Shown here piece after piece: positions 35,300 through 47,711 of a stretch of DNA of 64,000 bases; position 1 is the stretch's first letter; each line of letters opens with the position of its first letter. This DNA is from Pilaira anomala (lineage: Eukaryota > Mucoromycota > Mucoromycetes > Mucorales > Mucoraceae): assembly GCA_025716855.1 (NCBI GenBank), contig JAIXMQ010000001.1, positions 496,001-560,000 of the forward strand, in the 5' to 3' direction. A program made the position numbers and the translations under genes. The notes below the pieces were generated by a model that was given only the letters and a program-made list of their open reading frames with translations, was not told the origin of the DNA and did not search any database.

Positions 35300-35962
35300 T
35301 TAAAAGACTGTACGTTTATCAGTCATCACACGTACAATACTGCCATGACCAGCAACTTCGGTCAACTACAAAAAAAAAATACCATTAATTCTCCTGCTTT
35401 TCTCTCTCATTCTCTTTCTCTATTTTTTCTTTTACCTTTTCATGCCATGTCAAGAAAACACTAGAGTTGTACTGTTCTGGTTTACCCATACCTGCATATA
35501 AATATTTCATCAAAACATCTTGTTGTTCAGTACTAAGTGATTTAACAAATTGAGGGATATCAGCTGCACGGAACAAGGTCAAAACTTCAGATACTGCCTT
35601 TGTACTTTCGGCCTATAATAAGATAAACTATGCTTAGAATGACTTTTCGGTTACTATTTCTCTGTTTCTTTTCTAACCTTTGAAGCTTCAAGATGACGTC
35701 CATAAGGAGGATCTTCTAAAGCACGAATTAAAGCGCTATTCAAGTCACCTCTAGATAAATAAATGTATCAACAAAGACTATACACGTGAAATAAATTATC
35801 AGGTACTTACTTTGTAAGCATATTACGAACATCGGTACTTCGTGTTTGAGTGGCAGATGCAACTTGTTCAGGTGATAATCCAGTCTCGAATTCAGCAAGG
35901 ATTTCATCTTCAGTATAAGCATCCTCATCATACTGATCAATATCAATTGTACGCCAAGACAT
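35300..35962 (-). CDS. ARPC5: Arp2/3 complex subunit 5 (p16-Arc)
   Basis: Smallest subunit of the actin-nucleating Arp2/3 complex. Exons on the minus strand are 35962-35811, 35750-35678, 35612-35436 and 35365-35300, giving 155 residues, the normal size. Seen: acidic N-terminus MSWRTIDIDQYDEDAY, then GDLNSALIRALEDPPYG, YLYAGMGKPEQYNSSVFLTW and the C-terminal LTEVAGHGSIVRVMTDKRTV, all diagnostic of p16-Arc. The last exon is 66 nt and was easy to miss, because the preceding frame stays open into the intron. Tail to tail with CDK11 (32 bp between stops), so the two mRNAs probably overlap at their 3' ends. Confidence 0.95.
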
Positions 35963-36192
35963 TTTATATATTATTTCTTTTTATTTATATGAACAAAAGT
36001 TAAAGAATAAAAAAAGAGCTTTTACACGAACTCGACGTCATTAAAAGAACAAAAATATTCGGTGTTTTAATGGATGTGTGCAACAGCAGCAACATAAATG
36101 TGTATTGTATCAGTTTGAAAAAGGGGAGGGTATCTCTTAAAGTTTTATTAAGTAGTAGTGTTATAAGTGTGTATGAATTAAAGGAATGGTAA

Positions 36193-38101
36193 TTAAGCAG
36201 TTTCATGTCTCTCTTCTACTTCAGTAAAAGGTAATGGTTTTACGAAAAATGCGAGACCAGCTGCAACGACTGAGACACCAGCACATATAAAGAAGATAAG
36301 TTCAGGCATTGTCCTGACAGACGCACTATAAATAGTGTTAATGGTAATTTGAGACAGGATCACTGTACGAGAAAAAAATTATTAGTATTCTCTTTTTTTT
36401 TTCATATTTAAAAATATATATCTACTTACTGGCACATGCTTCTAGTACAGCCATAGCGCCTAATAATTCACCAACTTCATTAGGTGAAACTAAAGCTGTA
36501 GTCAAGGAGCGGAGAGAAGGTTGAGCTAAAGAAGCAAAGCTTTGAATCATTACCGTCAGTGTAAATGTGAGAGAGGTAGTCGCTAAACCCATTACAATTA
36601 AAGTAATAGTTTCCACTACCAAGCCAAACCGAATCATCCACGTATCAAATTTAATTGCATGTCGAACTTCCTTATCGCTTAATTCTGGTACATCTGTAGT
36701 TGAGTTGGAAGATGAAGTAGTAGAACTTGCTTCTTCAGTAAATTCTTCTTCAATAATTTTAGGCTGTGTAATCATTTCGGGTTCTTCAACAATAGGTTCC
36801 GGTTTTTTTCTGTGAAATATTTTGGAAGCCAAAGGTAATAGTACGGTTAACATAATCAGTCTACTGAAGGAACCTAGACTGATAAAAATTCCACCTTCAA
36901 AAGCGGTCCATTTGAAAGTAAGCATAGCATAAAGAATTGTAGGTGGTAAAGCAATCACAGCCAGTAAGAATGAAACAGCAGCGATAATCACAAGCGCATA
37001 ACTATTTGCGTGCCTTGAAGAAGCTCTGAAAAGGATGCGAAGAGCAGAAAAGACATTGATACGTTCTAGTAAAGTGTCTTTTTTTTTAGGTGTAGTAGGT
37101 TTAAAACGACGGAAATCATGCGACTCGGGTAAAATAAAAATAACATATAACTCAAAAATTATACTGACGATCAGGACCATATAAAATATACTCATAATGG
37201 ACCCAGTCTTTTTGATTAAAATAGAGGCAGCTACAGGGCCAACGGTTGTACCAAGATACATAGCACCCATGAATCGACCAAATGCAACTGTTCTTTCCGC
37301 TGTTGTTGTACAATCCGAGATGTAAGCTTGAACAGCAGCAAACATAATAGTATCACCTGCCATGAGTCCTCGTATCACAGGCGCAATGAACAGTAAAGCG
37401 ACTCCAAAGATGTTTTGATATTTGATGGTGGTAATATAGGCGACCATCAATAAGCAATTGCCTACACCTGCTAATTTAAAGATCAGACGTCTGCCCTTTC
37501 GATCTGATAAGGAACCATAGTAACTTGCAACTAACAGGGCTGGGTAAAAGAAATGTAAAAAAAAAAAAGATTTTTTAGTATGGAGTTTCAAAGTGATGTA
37601 ATTTAATCGTCAATATTTTCTTTTATTTTACTTGAACTGTATGATAGAAACATAATAACTGCTTGTGCCTGGGATATAATAGCTTGTACTTCAGGGATAG
37701 TACAACTTTCAATGGGTATATCTGTACTATCACCTGTCTGGGATTGATAATATCTGATTACCAAAAAAAAAAAGAAAAGATTTCAATAATTTATTTATTT
37801 ATTTTTCTTATCAGATTCTTTATTTTACCTGTGACAAAAGACAACGGTATAAAACTGAATCATAGGGGCATATAGGGCTCTAAAAAGTACATATTAGACT
37901 ATAATATAGATCTGATAACAATGCATATCCTTACCCAAAGCAGAGGGTTAAAAAAAATAAAGGTATAATGACAAACCAAGTAGATGGCTTTTTGTTGTTT
38001 ACCCCGTTGGCGTCATTTTCCCAGGTATTTTGTTGTGTCTCTCTAGATAAAAGTGGTGTTACTTCATCCATCTTTTTATGGTTGGATTCAGCTATCGTCA
38101 T
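36193..38101 (-). CDS. Major facilitator superfamily transporter
   Basis: Five exons on the minus strand: 38101-37935, 37879-37829, 37753-37632, 37539-36430 and 36362-36193, in phase, giving 539 residues. Membrane protein with about 12 hydrophobic helices. The MFS loop-2 signature is GSLSDRKGRR after the second helix. A central cytosolic loop (DFRRFKPTTPKKKDTLLERI) separates the halves, and a second acidic loop (EEPEMITQPKIIEEEFTEE) lies later. The style (first luminal loop with CTIPEVQAIISQAQA, then GRFMGAMYLGTTVGPVAA) resembles fungal DHA1-like or tetracycline-resistance-like carriers. Substrate unknown. The N-terminus is hydrophilic (MDEVTPLLSRETQQ), with a TPLL-type dileucine that may send it to vacuole or endosome; that is inference. 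Confidence 0.88.
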
Positions 38102-39014
38102 GATGAGAGCAAAAAATTAAAAATAAATAAATAATGAAGAAAAAGAGAGAAAAATAAAGATTGTAGAAAATATTCGGCCTTGTAAATTATGAGCTTTACA
38201 ATTTCGAATATAATCGCCTTTTAAGGTTTAATCCAATCAGAAACACAAGGGTAGAATGATTGTCGTCTATATCTATTTCCTGGTACAAAATATGGCGACC
38301 TGACCGTATCATTATTAATCCATTATAATTATTCATATTTCACTTTAAAATATATACGTTTATATTACTGATAGATCTACCAATTTATTTTATAGCTTTT
38401 ACTTTTTTTACTGGAGTTTCATCTAATTTTAATTACGTCGTCTTTCCAAATTGCAGAGTTGGGCGTTTTCAATAACATAAACATTTTCAAAATATAATTT
38501 ACGTTTCAGTATGTTTGACTTAGTTCGTTATTGTGTGAAGAGGATACAGTAATTCACTTTAGTACATAGTTGATAAAAAACATAAACTTTTTTTTTTATA
38601 AAAAAAGACCAATAATTTATCAGATCCTGTGCTTTAAAATGTGATTACGCAAAATCAAAAGCATGTAGTACCAATTCTGATCATGAGTGGAAAAAATATA
38701 TTTTTATCCATGATGTCGTCTTTATCTCTTTCAAAAAGAAAATTGACTTCAATCTTTGAAGCGGAAAGTGGTTCCCTGTAAATAATGAAAGTCAGAATTT
38801 AGAATAGAAGCTAAAAATGATGCTTATTTCCGCTGCTGCTGTGGGACACATCCTTTGGTATATCGATTTATATACATAATGCAATACTCACACTCTAATA
38901 ATATCATCAGTGTAAATATGCAATACAAGGTACTGTAAAAAAAAAAAAAAAAAAAACCTGCATCGTTAAAACAATCATGAGCGCATAGCACTTGTCATCA
39001 CCTTGGACTCCTAC

Positions 39015-39050
<36 letters not shown>

Positions 39051-40710
39051 ACCGCGTGTTTTATGCTTCCGCAAAAATAAAGATTATTTAAATTATAAAC
39101 TTTCTTTCTTCAGGTTAACAAATAAAAAATTTATTGAAGCTCAAAATATACATTTCAGTATCCTTGAATCATAGACAAGTGCTGATGAGTACAACTTCGT
39201 AGTCATAGATTATTATCACACATCTGCTCGTATTAATTTTTTATCACAGTTTTCCATGACCCTAAATATAATCAAATCCATATAACTCTTTTAAATCATC
39301 ATATTTCGGCATATCTTCCTTCTTTTTTCTTATGAAACTCAGGTTGATGAGCAATATGGGCCATCATGACTGAGGCGGTAAACAAAACTTGTATTTTGTT
39401 GATGTGGCCGTCGCAAACAAGTTTATTTAATCACTTTTTTCTTCATCTTTCTTTATCCTTTTCTTTTTCTTTTCCTTTTCCTTTTTTCCCCCTTTGTATG
39501 TATGTACATGTTGTCAATGTAAGAAGTATCAGTGATTTTTATCACAAATTAATAATATAATACATTCTATAACAAAGATTCTTTTTAAATAGACTGTACA
39601 TATATTATCAAGATTGAATTTCTTTATGGTGTATCAAGAGCATTTCATTGCACTCTATCTTTGGTATAGATTTTTTTTTTTTTTTTTTTTTTACCGTCGC
39701 AAAAAGGGCCAAAAATAGTTTCTGATGCAGGGCGGTTAATCCTCTTTTGAAAACTTCCAGCGTAGTTGAGGTTTTGCCAAATGCTCGTTATGTTCATGTG
39801 TAATATCAGGTAAACGAAAAATGCAGCTTCGCAAGATCTTTACAAAAGGTTTCAATGCCCTCTCTCTTTAATAGGCGAAGGCGTAAGTAAATCGGTTCAT
39901 GCAAAATGTACATTCTCTTCGCATTTTCTTTCGGTAAATTCGCGCCATTCTCTTGAACTGAAAATGACTAAGAAAGTCGGCCTTAAAAAATATATTATTG
40001 AGAACAAAGATGTTTCTCCAAACGTTTCAATTTCGAAGGGTAATAGCAAGCAGAAGCGACTATAAAGGATGTCTTCAAAGGTCTGAAAAATAAATCAATG
40101 GACAGACAGTCGAGGAAAGATTGTAAGTGATAATGAGAACTGTGAAGTGACCAAAAAAATAGTTTGAAAGTTGATATGTTACTTCTATAGGTCTTTATCA
40201 AACATCAGAGCAATCTGATGATTCACTCCCTGAATACCATCTTCCAAATAACTGTTATTCAGTGGCCAGAAGATGAGGGAAGGTTCTGTAATACCAAATA
40301 TTTGTACCAGATTCAGCTCAAATAATATGATAGCTACCTGTTACGACACAGAAGAAGTCTTGTATCAAAAATACGAAGACGCAAAAGAACTACTCTGGAA
40401 GAGATTATGATTGGGCACTCTGGGTCTCTTCTTTGTAAGATTGAAAATGGATTAGAAATAACTTGAATAATTAGCAAGTTTATAACGCTACTTTAGATCT
40501 TTAAACAACGTAGAGTGTCAAAAGGCGCGTAAGAAATAGCCTTGAATAATATTAGTATTATTGAAGTGAAATCGACACTATATAATTAAACATGGTTCGA
40601 AGCATCTTTAGTGGAATAAATAATAGTTACGTCAGTTGATTAGTAAGCTTAATAAATATGACTTTTGATAATAATAGTTGATAATAAAAAAAAAAAAAAA
40701 TGATATTGTT
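38102..40710. other. Long intergenic, AT-rich, mostly decayed
   Basis: Contains T-runs of about 31 at 39018-39048 and about 22 at 39670-39691, and an A-run at 38938-38956. From about 39960 short protein-like frames (MTKKVGLKKYIIENKDVS; YQTSEQSDDSLPEYHLPNN) break off by stops and shifts, suggesting old coding DNA. No intact gene. Confidence 0.45.
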
Positions 40711-40980
40711 CTATAGGGATACAACTTCTGATATATTAAAACAATCAGTATCATCATCACAATACCAGACCATAAGAACTGATTTGGTCATATTTTGTGG
40801 TACGGGTAGAGAAGTTGGCCGCAGTAAGGTATAAAGCCTTTGCACAGAACTAAAAAAGCTAGTTGAAATAGACAAAACTCGAATTGCTGAAGTGTGTAAG
40901 CGCCAGTTGCATGTAAGAAAGAAGAAGAGCAAAAGTATAAAAGAACATGCCATGTTTGACATCTTATTGGCAGACAAATA
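40711..40980 (+). pseudogene. Decayed coding fragment, unknown
   Basis: The plus-strand frame DTTSDILKQSVSSSQYQTIR, DLVIFCGTGREVGRSKV, one stop, then TELKKLVEIDKTRIAEVCKR and ending HAMFDILLADK is clearly protein-like with a single internal stop (near 40828). I do not recognise a named domain. It lies just upstream of a PIF1-helicase relic, so both could derive from one former mobile element. Confidence 0.4.
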
Positions 40981-41086
40981 GGAAAAACAAGATGGTTATA
41001 ATCGCCATCATGTATAAGTAATAACTAAAAATGATCAATTAAAGATAGATTTAAAGATTCAGCTGTACCAGCTATTCAAGAAGTGA

Positions 41087-41239
41087 CAATTTCCCATTAT
41101 TCCTGCCTTTGCTACCACCATCCATAAAGCTCAAAATGTACTACAATTGATAGAAGAAACTTTTCTGTATGCTTTTAATGAATTATGTTCACATAAAATA
41201 AAAAAAAGTGCTATTCGTTCTAAAAAATGTTTGTCATAA
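41087..41239 (+). pseudogene. PIF1-like helicase fragment
   Basis: The frame opens with QFPIIPAFATTIHKAQ, the strongly conserved motif near the C-terminus of PIF1/Helitron-type DNA helicases (FPLxxAFAxTIHKxQG), and continues for 34 unrelated-looking codons to a stop at 41239. The glycine after the glutamine is replaced (AQN). No other helicase motif survives nearby in frame. PIF1-like helicases are either cellular or encoded by Helitrons; which one this came from cannot be told. Confidence 0.55.
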
Positions 41240-41887
41240 GCATCCATGAAATCTTATCTTAACAGGCATACCTCAGTCAAAAAAAATATGTTTTCTTTGT
41301 GTTTATTAAAGCTACCCCCCCCCTTTTTTTTATTGACAGACTTGTTTGAATGATCCGATAATTCATTCGGAAGCGGAAGATATGTCCCCCCTCTCACACG
41401 AGTAGTCTAGAACCCTCGCACACACACACACACATAAAAAGCCTGTTCATGACTTTCAGTGGTATCTATTCACCAGGTGGTTTATGGCATCATCGGAAAT
41501 TGACCTTTTGAAAAAAAAAAGGGAACACAAAAAAAAAAAAAAACAAAAAAAAAGATAAGCAATCTCTTTATCAAGACTTTTTGCCTGCAGTAAAAGAAAG
41601 TTCATTTTAAATGCCTCAAAACAGAAAAAGTAGTAAATAATACAAAGAAGAGGTGATAGCACTTGTTTTTCTTTGTTTTTAAGACATCTTGATAATCTTC
41701 ATTGAAAAAAAGAACTCGGAGACAACTCATATTTGGATACTACTGTAGTACCGTTGCTTGTGATGCTCATCTGTTGTTTGATACACACACATAGTCACAT
41801 TGAGCGGAGGATCTTGATTTACTCGCTTGTGGTCACTGGTATTTCCAGAATTAGTTTTTCCCTTTTTTTTTTCTGTCTTGATCAAAT
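41240..41887. other. Intergenic; microsatellite and homopolymers
   Basis: Includes a (CA)n run at 41419-41434, C-runs and A-runs, and AT-rich sequence up to the next start codon. Confidence 0.5.
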
Positions 41888-42058
41888 ATGTCTGACAACA
41901 ACACTGAAGAAACGTAAGAAGAAAAAAGCAACTATTAAACAAGTTAATGAATAACTTTTTTTTTGAAAAAAAAAAACCAGTAATGAATTGTTAAAAGGTG
42001 CAGTTGATTCCTTGGCTGAAGATGTCAATCATCAACGCGAAGAAGCGTATAAAGTACA

Positions 42059-42096
<38 letters not shown>

Positions 42097-43112
42097 GAAA
42101 CTAGAAAGATCCAAAAACTAAAATCATGATTTAGGCCTTGAACCATGCACTTGAGGGTAATGCTAAAATGATGCGTTTGTTTGGAGAATTGTTAGAAAAG
42201 TCATATGTGACTAAAGTCCAGTTATGTAAATTTTTTAAACTTTAAAATTTCGTAAAAGACTAAGAAGGGAAGGGATATTAATTAAATATTAGCTAGTGAA
42301 CTTAAACCAACTGAGGATGGTCATGTTCAAATCGATTTGACTATTAATAATTCTACGCCGTTTCCTATTGTATCAATGACGGGTGAATTCGAATTCGGAG
42401 ACGCCGAGGTAAAAGGAACTATGATGCATTTTTATAAATTCTAAAAAAAAAAAGATCGTACCATTTAGATTGAAACATTTTGTAAAGAGGATAGTGTATT
42501 TCAATCAAATATATATATCGAAAAGTTTACAAAGGTAGTAGAATCTATTCGAATTCAATCTACAAAAGATGTTCCAATGTACGGTCAAGGTATGGTTCGT
42601 GTTGAATATCCACATCCAATGAACTCAAAGCGATTGAAACTTGAACACTCTTTTGGAATTTATGTCATTGATCAAGTAAATAAGTAAAAATTGAAACATG
42701 GTAACAAAAAAAAAAAAATGCATAAAAACAAACTAAACTCTTTTCTCTCTCTAAAAAAAAAAGTTAGCCAAGACTAGTGTGGACAAATCAAAAGCACATA
42801 AATTTGAATCAAAGGTTTATCCAGTTAAATTTATTCGAGAAATATTAGAGATCCATCCTATAAAAGGTATAGAGATCGGTATGTGTATCGAATTATCTAG
42901 GAAAGATGTGAGTAGATTGTTTTTTTTACCTATTAGGTCTAGTTTAGTTTATATTAATTTTTTTTTCATGCTATTAGTTTAAAGTAGTATGTGAAGTCAT
43001 TGGATTCTCTGAAGATCTTGAGATGGTCGAAATAGAGTTTTCGAGTGATATTGAAAATGATACTCAACTTGTATCTAGGCTAATTGAAGAATTTAAAGCA
43101 TTAAGTAATTAA
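41888..43112 (+). CDS. Unknown protein, seven exons
   Basis: Exons 41888-41913, 41981-42053, 42135-42225, 42293-42408, 42469-42675, 42764-42907 and 42978-43112, all in phase with canonical sites, give 263 residues. Residues about 10-60 form a coiled-coil (LLKGAVDSLAEDVNHQREEA; ALNHALEGNAKMMRLFGELL). A beta-rich part follows (HVQIDLTINNSTPFPIVSMT; IYIEKFTKVVESIRIQSTKD) and a helical C-terminus. The layout, coiled coil then an immunoglobulin-like beta domain, would suit a complex subunit, but I do not recognise the family. Intron 2 contains an A-run of about 31. Convergent with the next gene (123 bp between stops). Confidence 0.75.
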
Positions 43113-43235
43113 ATAAAGAGAAAAAAAAAGGTAGTTTTATTAAAAATATATACACTGAGGGAAGAAAAGAATAAAAAGAAGAGAGGGTATGTAATAGGAA
43201 TTTGTTGTTATTGTTGTTGCTATGGAAGTGTGATT

Positions 43236-43838
43236 TTAAGGTTTAAAGAGTGATCTATCAGTGGGATCGGCGCACATAAAATGATAGACAAGACAGACTA
43301 AACTAGATAGTAATAAAAGTCTAAATAATCTCCACAAGTATTCGGATATGATCAACATTTTATCCATACTATTATTATTCGTTTCGATGGCATTAGATTG
43401 AACCAGAGTTTGATCAAAAGTAGGATCTTTCAATACATGAGGTGAATAAAGGTCTTCGTTTGATAATAATTCACCACTTGATCTTCTTCTCTTTTGTTGC
43501 TCATTGTAATGATCTTCAGCTAATCTTTCAATGACATCTTGACTACGAAATTGTTCTAGAATAACATCGGCCATCATGGGTGCTCCGGTATGAGCTATAA
43601 GTGCTTCAACTAATTCTTGTAGCACACCCTTTTGTTCTTCTTCCATTTTAGCTTCTTCTAAAGCTGCTTGTGCCAACTCAATAAATTTATCCTTGTCGTG
43701 AAATCGACCTTGTTCATCTCCACTTTCATCTGTTGTCCAATTCTTCTTTTGATCCAAAGTAAATCGACGACACGAAACTGCTCCTGTTTTTCTTTTAGGA
43801 TAATCTGTGTTAAAACTATTATATCTTGCTGTAATCAT
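43236..43838 (-). CDS. Unknown single-pass membrane protein
   Basis: Single exon, 200 residues, ATG at 43838. The N-terminal 150 residues are hydrophilic and charged, with a helical acidic region (FIELAQAALEEAKMEEEQKG). Near the C-terminus is one hydrophobic helix, LWRLFRLLLLSSLVCLVYHF (about 167-187), leaving a 13-residue tail. This is the layout of a tail-anchored or type II-like protein of ER, mitochondria or vesicles. No known domain. Upstream lies an A-rich stretch. Expression and membrane insertion are not shown by sequence alone. Confidence 0.6.
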   Translation of the reverse strand: MITARYNSFNTDYPKRKTGAVSCRRFTLDQKKNWTTDESGDEQGRFHDKDKFIELAQAALEEAKMEEEQKGVLQELVEALIAHTGAPMMADVILEQFRSQDVIERLAEDHYNEQQKRRRSSGELLSNEDLYSPHVLKDPTFDQTLVQSNAIETNNNSMDKMLIISEYLWRLFRLLLLSSLVCLVYHFMCADPTDRSLFKP

Positions 43839-45184
43839 TTCATAAATAAATAAAAAGAAATATTTTTTTTAAAAAAAAAAAAGAAAAAAAAAAAAAAAAA
43901 AAAGAAAACAAATTTGTTTAAATAATTTCACTTTTTTTGGTAACACATATCTTTTATTTAAAGGTCCTTTCTCCTTCTTGTATCACGCGTATTTTTATAT
44001 AATATTCCCGATAACTTCTTTATTATTGTTCTGGATTTATATATCCTTCATCTTATGATCAAATAATCTTTGTCAATAATAAATATGAGTACACACGTGC
44101 ATTTTAAGTGCATTGATATTAAACATTTATAAGCCAATGCAAGAGGGAGAGGGAGACGTTATTATACCATCAGACTTTTCACACTGAAGTGACAATTAAC
44201 TCAAGATTTGTCAATTTACTCTTTTTCTCCTTTTTTTTTTTCACACTTTTTATCTGAAAAAAAGCACGAGATATAATCAGTGTGTATAGGCAAAAGAAAA
44301 AATATATATTATCCGCATGATCAATCAGCCTAAAAACAGCTTTTTTTATATACTTCTTCAAAAGACCACCTTTTTCTCCTTTTTGGACTTATATGTATCG
44401 TTATGATAAATCACAAAAAAAAAAAAAGCTTATTTTTCTTTTCTGTAAAGTAAATGTAATGCAATTTGGAATCAGAATCAAAAAAGCAATAGAAAAAAAA
44501 AAAAAGATATATAACCCCAGGAAAAAAAGGGACCATGCAAAAAAAAAAAAAAAAAAAAAAAAAGAAAGTTTGACATCGGATCAGATCGGTGTATTAAAGG
44601 TTTGTGGAGGAGGTGCAAGGTTCAATATAAACTTGGTTTAAACATGTTACACATATTAATTCAGAGAAAGAACCCAACACTTTTTTAAAAATCATCTGAT
44701 AAATTGTGTGTTCTTAAAACATTTGTGAAAAGACTCATTGAATGATTTTCATATGTTGTATTTATACACACAATGGTGTTTAGGTAATTTGTACCTGAAA
44801 ACAATAATAATAAACAAATACATGTATACCGCTTTTTGTGTGTGTGTGTGTAAGAAAGAGTCATTTATGTCAATTACAAATAAAAAATAGTAAATTCCCT
44901 GTAATTCACACAATTCTCTTTTAAAGAAATGTGATTCTCTTTTTTTTAAACTATCGACGCAGCAAAATAACAAAAAAAGACAGGTTTTATGCTTCTATAT
45001 ACATTACATCTTTCTATAACAACGAAGGAGGTAACTATAAAAAGCAAAAATATTTGGACTGGGCGCTTTTTTTTTTCCTTGCATAAAAAGTATATAAATA
45101 ATAAATAGACGACTTGATTTTTATTATATAATTAAAAAAAAAAAAAAAGTGGTATAAAAAGTAAATAAAAAATGTTAAAGTATG
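43839..45184. other. Intergenic, very low complexity
   Basis: Many A- and T-runs (for example an A-run of about 24 at 44540-44563) and a (GT)n stretch near 44837-44850. Open frames here are lysine or phenylalanine runs and not genes. Confidence 0.5.
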
Positions 45185-47711
45185 TTAACTCTTTTGTTTA
45201 GCGTTCCTAAAAAGAAAAAGATTAATTATTGGAGCAAAAGAAAAAAAAAATAGCTCATTTTTTTTTTATAAACATACATTGCATCAAACTCGGCTTTGAA
45301 AACTTTCGTAAGTTCAGGACGTTTGATTTTTTGTGCAGCCGTCATTAAGCCCTAATTCGAAAAAAAAATATAAGTATTTAACCAAACTTCTACTTGTGTG
45401 TTACTTACAGAATCCGTCGTCCATTCTTCATGACACAAGTGAACATCAAATAAGAGCTCAGCTCCTTTTAATCCACCTTCCTTACCAGTATCCACCATCG
45501 ATTTCAACACAGCATTCTTGACCTTTTCATCTTTACATAACAATTCAAAATCTGTTTCAGTAACACCTTTCGCCGTAGCCAATGTACGAATAGAAGGTTC
45601 AGTCACAACAGCAAGTGCAATTGGTTTAGGATACAAAGAATCAGCATACACACATACATTCGTAATAAGCACACAACTCTTATAAATCGATTCTAATTTC
45701 TCAAGTGCAATGTATTCACCATTACTTAATTTCACCAAATTCTTCTTTCTATCAATCACACTCAACGTACCATTTTCGTTCCATTGACCAATATCGCCTG
45801 TCTGTAACCAACTTTCGTCTGTGATCGATTCTTTTGTTACGTCATCTCGTCTCCAATATCCTTTTGTAACCGCTGGTCCTCTTACCCAAATCTCTCCCTT
45901 TGGAATCGTGTCCTTTGAAAAGTAGTTGGCGTCTGGTACATCTACTAATTTAATTTCACAACAAGGGACGGGCGCACCAACATGTCCATATCCAAATAAT
46001 TCAGGTGTCATAATAGAGCACATACTAACATATATATAAAATGTGAGTACAAAAAAAAAAAAAAAATCATTCGAAAAAAAAAATACTTACCCACAACCTA
46101 ATAGTAATACAGAGAAATAGTAATAATAATAATAATAAAAAAAAAAAATGATTGCATGATTTTTAGTCTCTCTCTGAAATTTCCCTAATTAATTACTTAC
46201 TCTCAGTTAACCCATAACCACCCAAGATGGGACAAACAGTAACTGACAAAAATTTTTGAGTCTCAATCGAAACAGGAGCACCACCCGATAAAGCAAATCG
46301 AAGACGACCACCGACTTGTTCTTTAATCTTATTAAACACGACTTTATCAAGGAAACCAGTAGGAAGATGACGTTCTAATAACCAAGCTTTGGTAGCAAAT
46401 GCCTTTTGAAAGATCTTTTGAGCTTTAGGACTGGCCTCGCTTAATTTTGCCAAGATACCCTTACGAATGGATTCCCATACTTGAGGTACACCTGTCATTA
46501 ATGTAGGTCGGAATTCTTTGATATCTCCTTTACAGTTACGAACTGAGGCATCCGTTAATGTACGAACAGAAGCATAACCAAGACTGTTTTCATTTAAAAA
46601 AAAAGTTAATTTTTTTTTTTAATAAAAAAAAGGTTTAATATAATATAAAAACTCACGTTACACCCCAGAACACACAAACATTCTCGACGACAAACTCTAA
46701 TACATGAGCCAATGGAAGGTAAGCCATCATGGTATCGTTATCATTGATATGATGTCCAAGAATTGTATTACAGCCAGCAACTATAAGTAAAAAAAAAAAA
46801 AAAAAAAGTAAATAGACATGTATAAAGTTAATTTTTATATATAATAACTTACTTGCAGCTACAATATTTTTGTGAGACAAGATGACACCTTTTGGATTTC
46901 CTGTACTTCCAGAAGTATACATGATACAACAAATATCCTCGGGTTCAGGTTGTCTTGCTTCTTTGGGATGGTCACGACCTAATTTAGCTACTTCGTCTAA
47001 CGAAATAATCCTTTGAGTTACTTCAGATTTCAATTGATCCAAGACTTCTGTCTTAACTTCACCCGAGTAAAAGATGAATTTAAGGGAAGGACACTTGGAA
47101 GCTACTTTTTTCACAGTGCCTAATAAATCGCCTACAGTATAAATGGCTTCTACTTCAGTTTCATTCATTGAGTGAAGTAAGCCTTCTTCACCTAATGTAT
47201 CATATGCAGTAACAATCGTCATATTTTGAGTGAATGCACTATGAGCTGTTAAAAGCCAATACATACTGTATAAAAGTTGTCAGTTAAAACTATATATCAA
47301 AATTGTAAAATTTTCTTACTTTGTAGGAGAAAAGATTTCGATTTTAGACTTTTCTTTCAAACCAAGATGAGCGAAACCAGCGCCGACATCATGAGTTAAA
47401 CGAGAAGCTTCTTTATAAGTTAAATAATGATAAGGAGATAATTGAAAGTATTTCCAAGTCTTTTTTTCCGTGACTTCTTCACCATTGACGAATTTCTTGA
47501 CATCCTTGACTTCATCAATCATCTTATCCGTCTTTCTGAACCCAAATCCTTTACGTTCAGGATACTTTTTTGAACTATAAGACAAGACATCGTACAAAGT
47601 ATGTACGTTAGCATGAGGTACACGCGCAAGTCCTTCTGCTGCCAAGATTGAACGTCTAATACGTCCACCGTTAGGTTGTTCAGGTCCAATTTCAACTGTA
47701 TATGATTTCAT
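45185..47711 (-). CDS. Long-chain acyl-CoA synthetase
   Basis: ATP-dependent ligase that activates fatty acids to acyl-CoA for lipid synthesis and beta-oxidation (ACSL/FAA family). Exons on the minus strand are 47711-47320, 47265-46853, 46780-46657, 46583-46201, 46097-46091, 46024-45409, 45351-45278 and 45206-45185, in phase, giving 676 residues, the usual length. AMP-binding motif YTSGSTGNPKGV near 240; second motif GGYGLTES; QTGDIGQWNENGTLSVIDRK with the FACS-type region; C-terminal GLMTAAQKIKRPELTKVF. One exon is only 7 nt (GTTGTGG) and restores TESCGM after GYGL. No peroxisomal SKL; the C-terminus is NAKQKS. Location is therefore more likely ER, lipid droplet or outer mitochondrial membrane. 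Confidence 0.93.
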
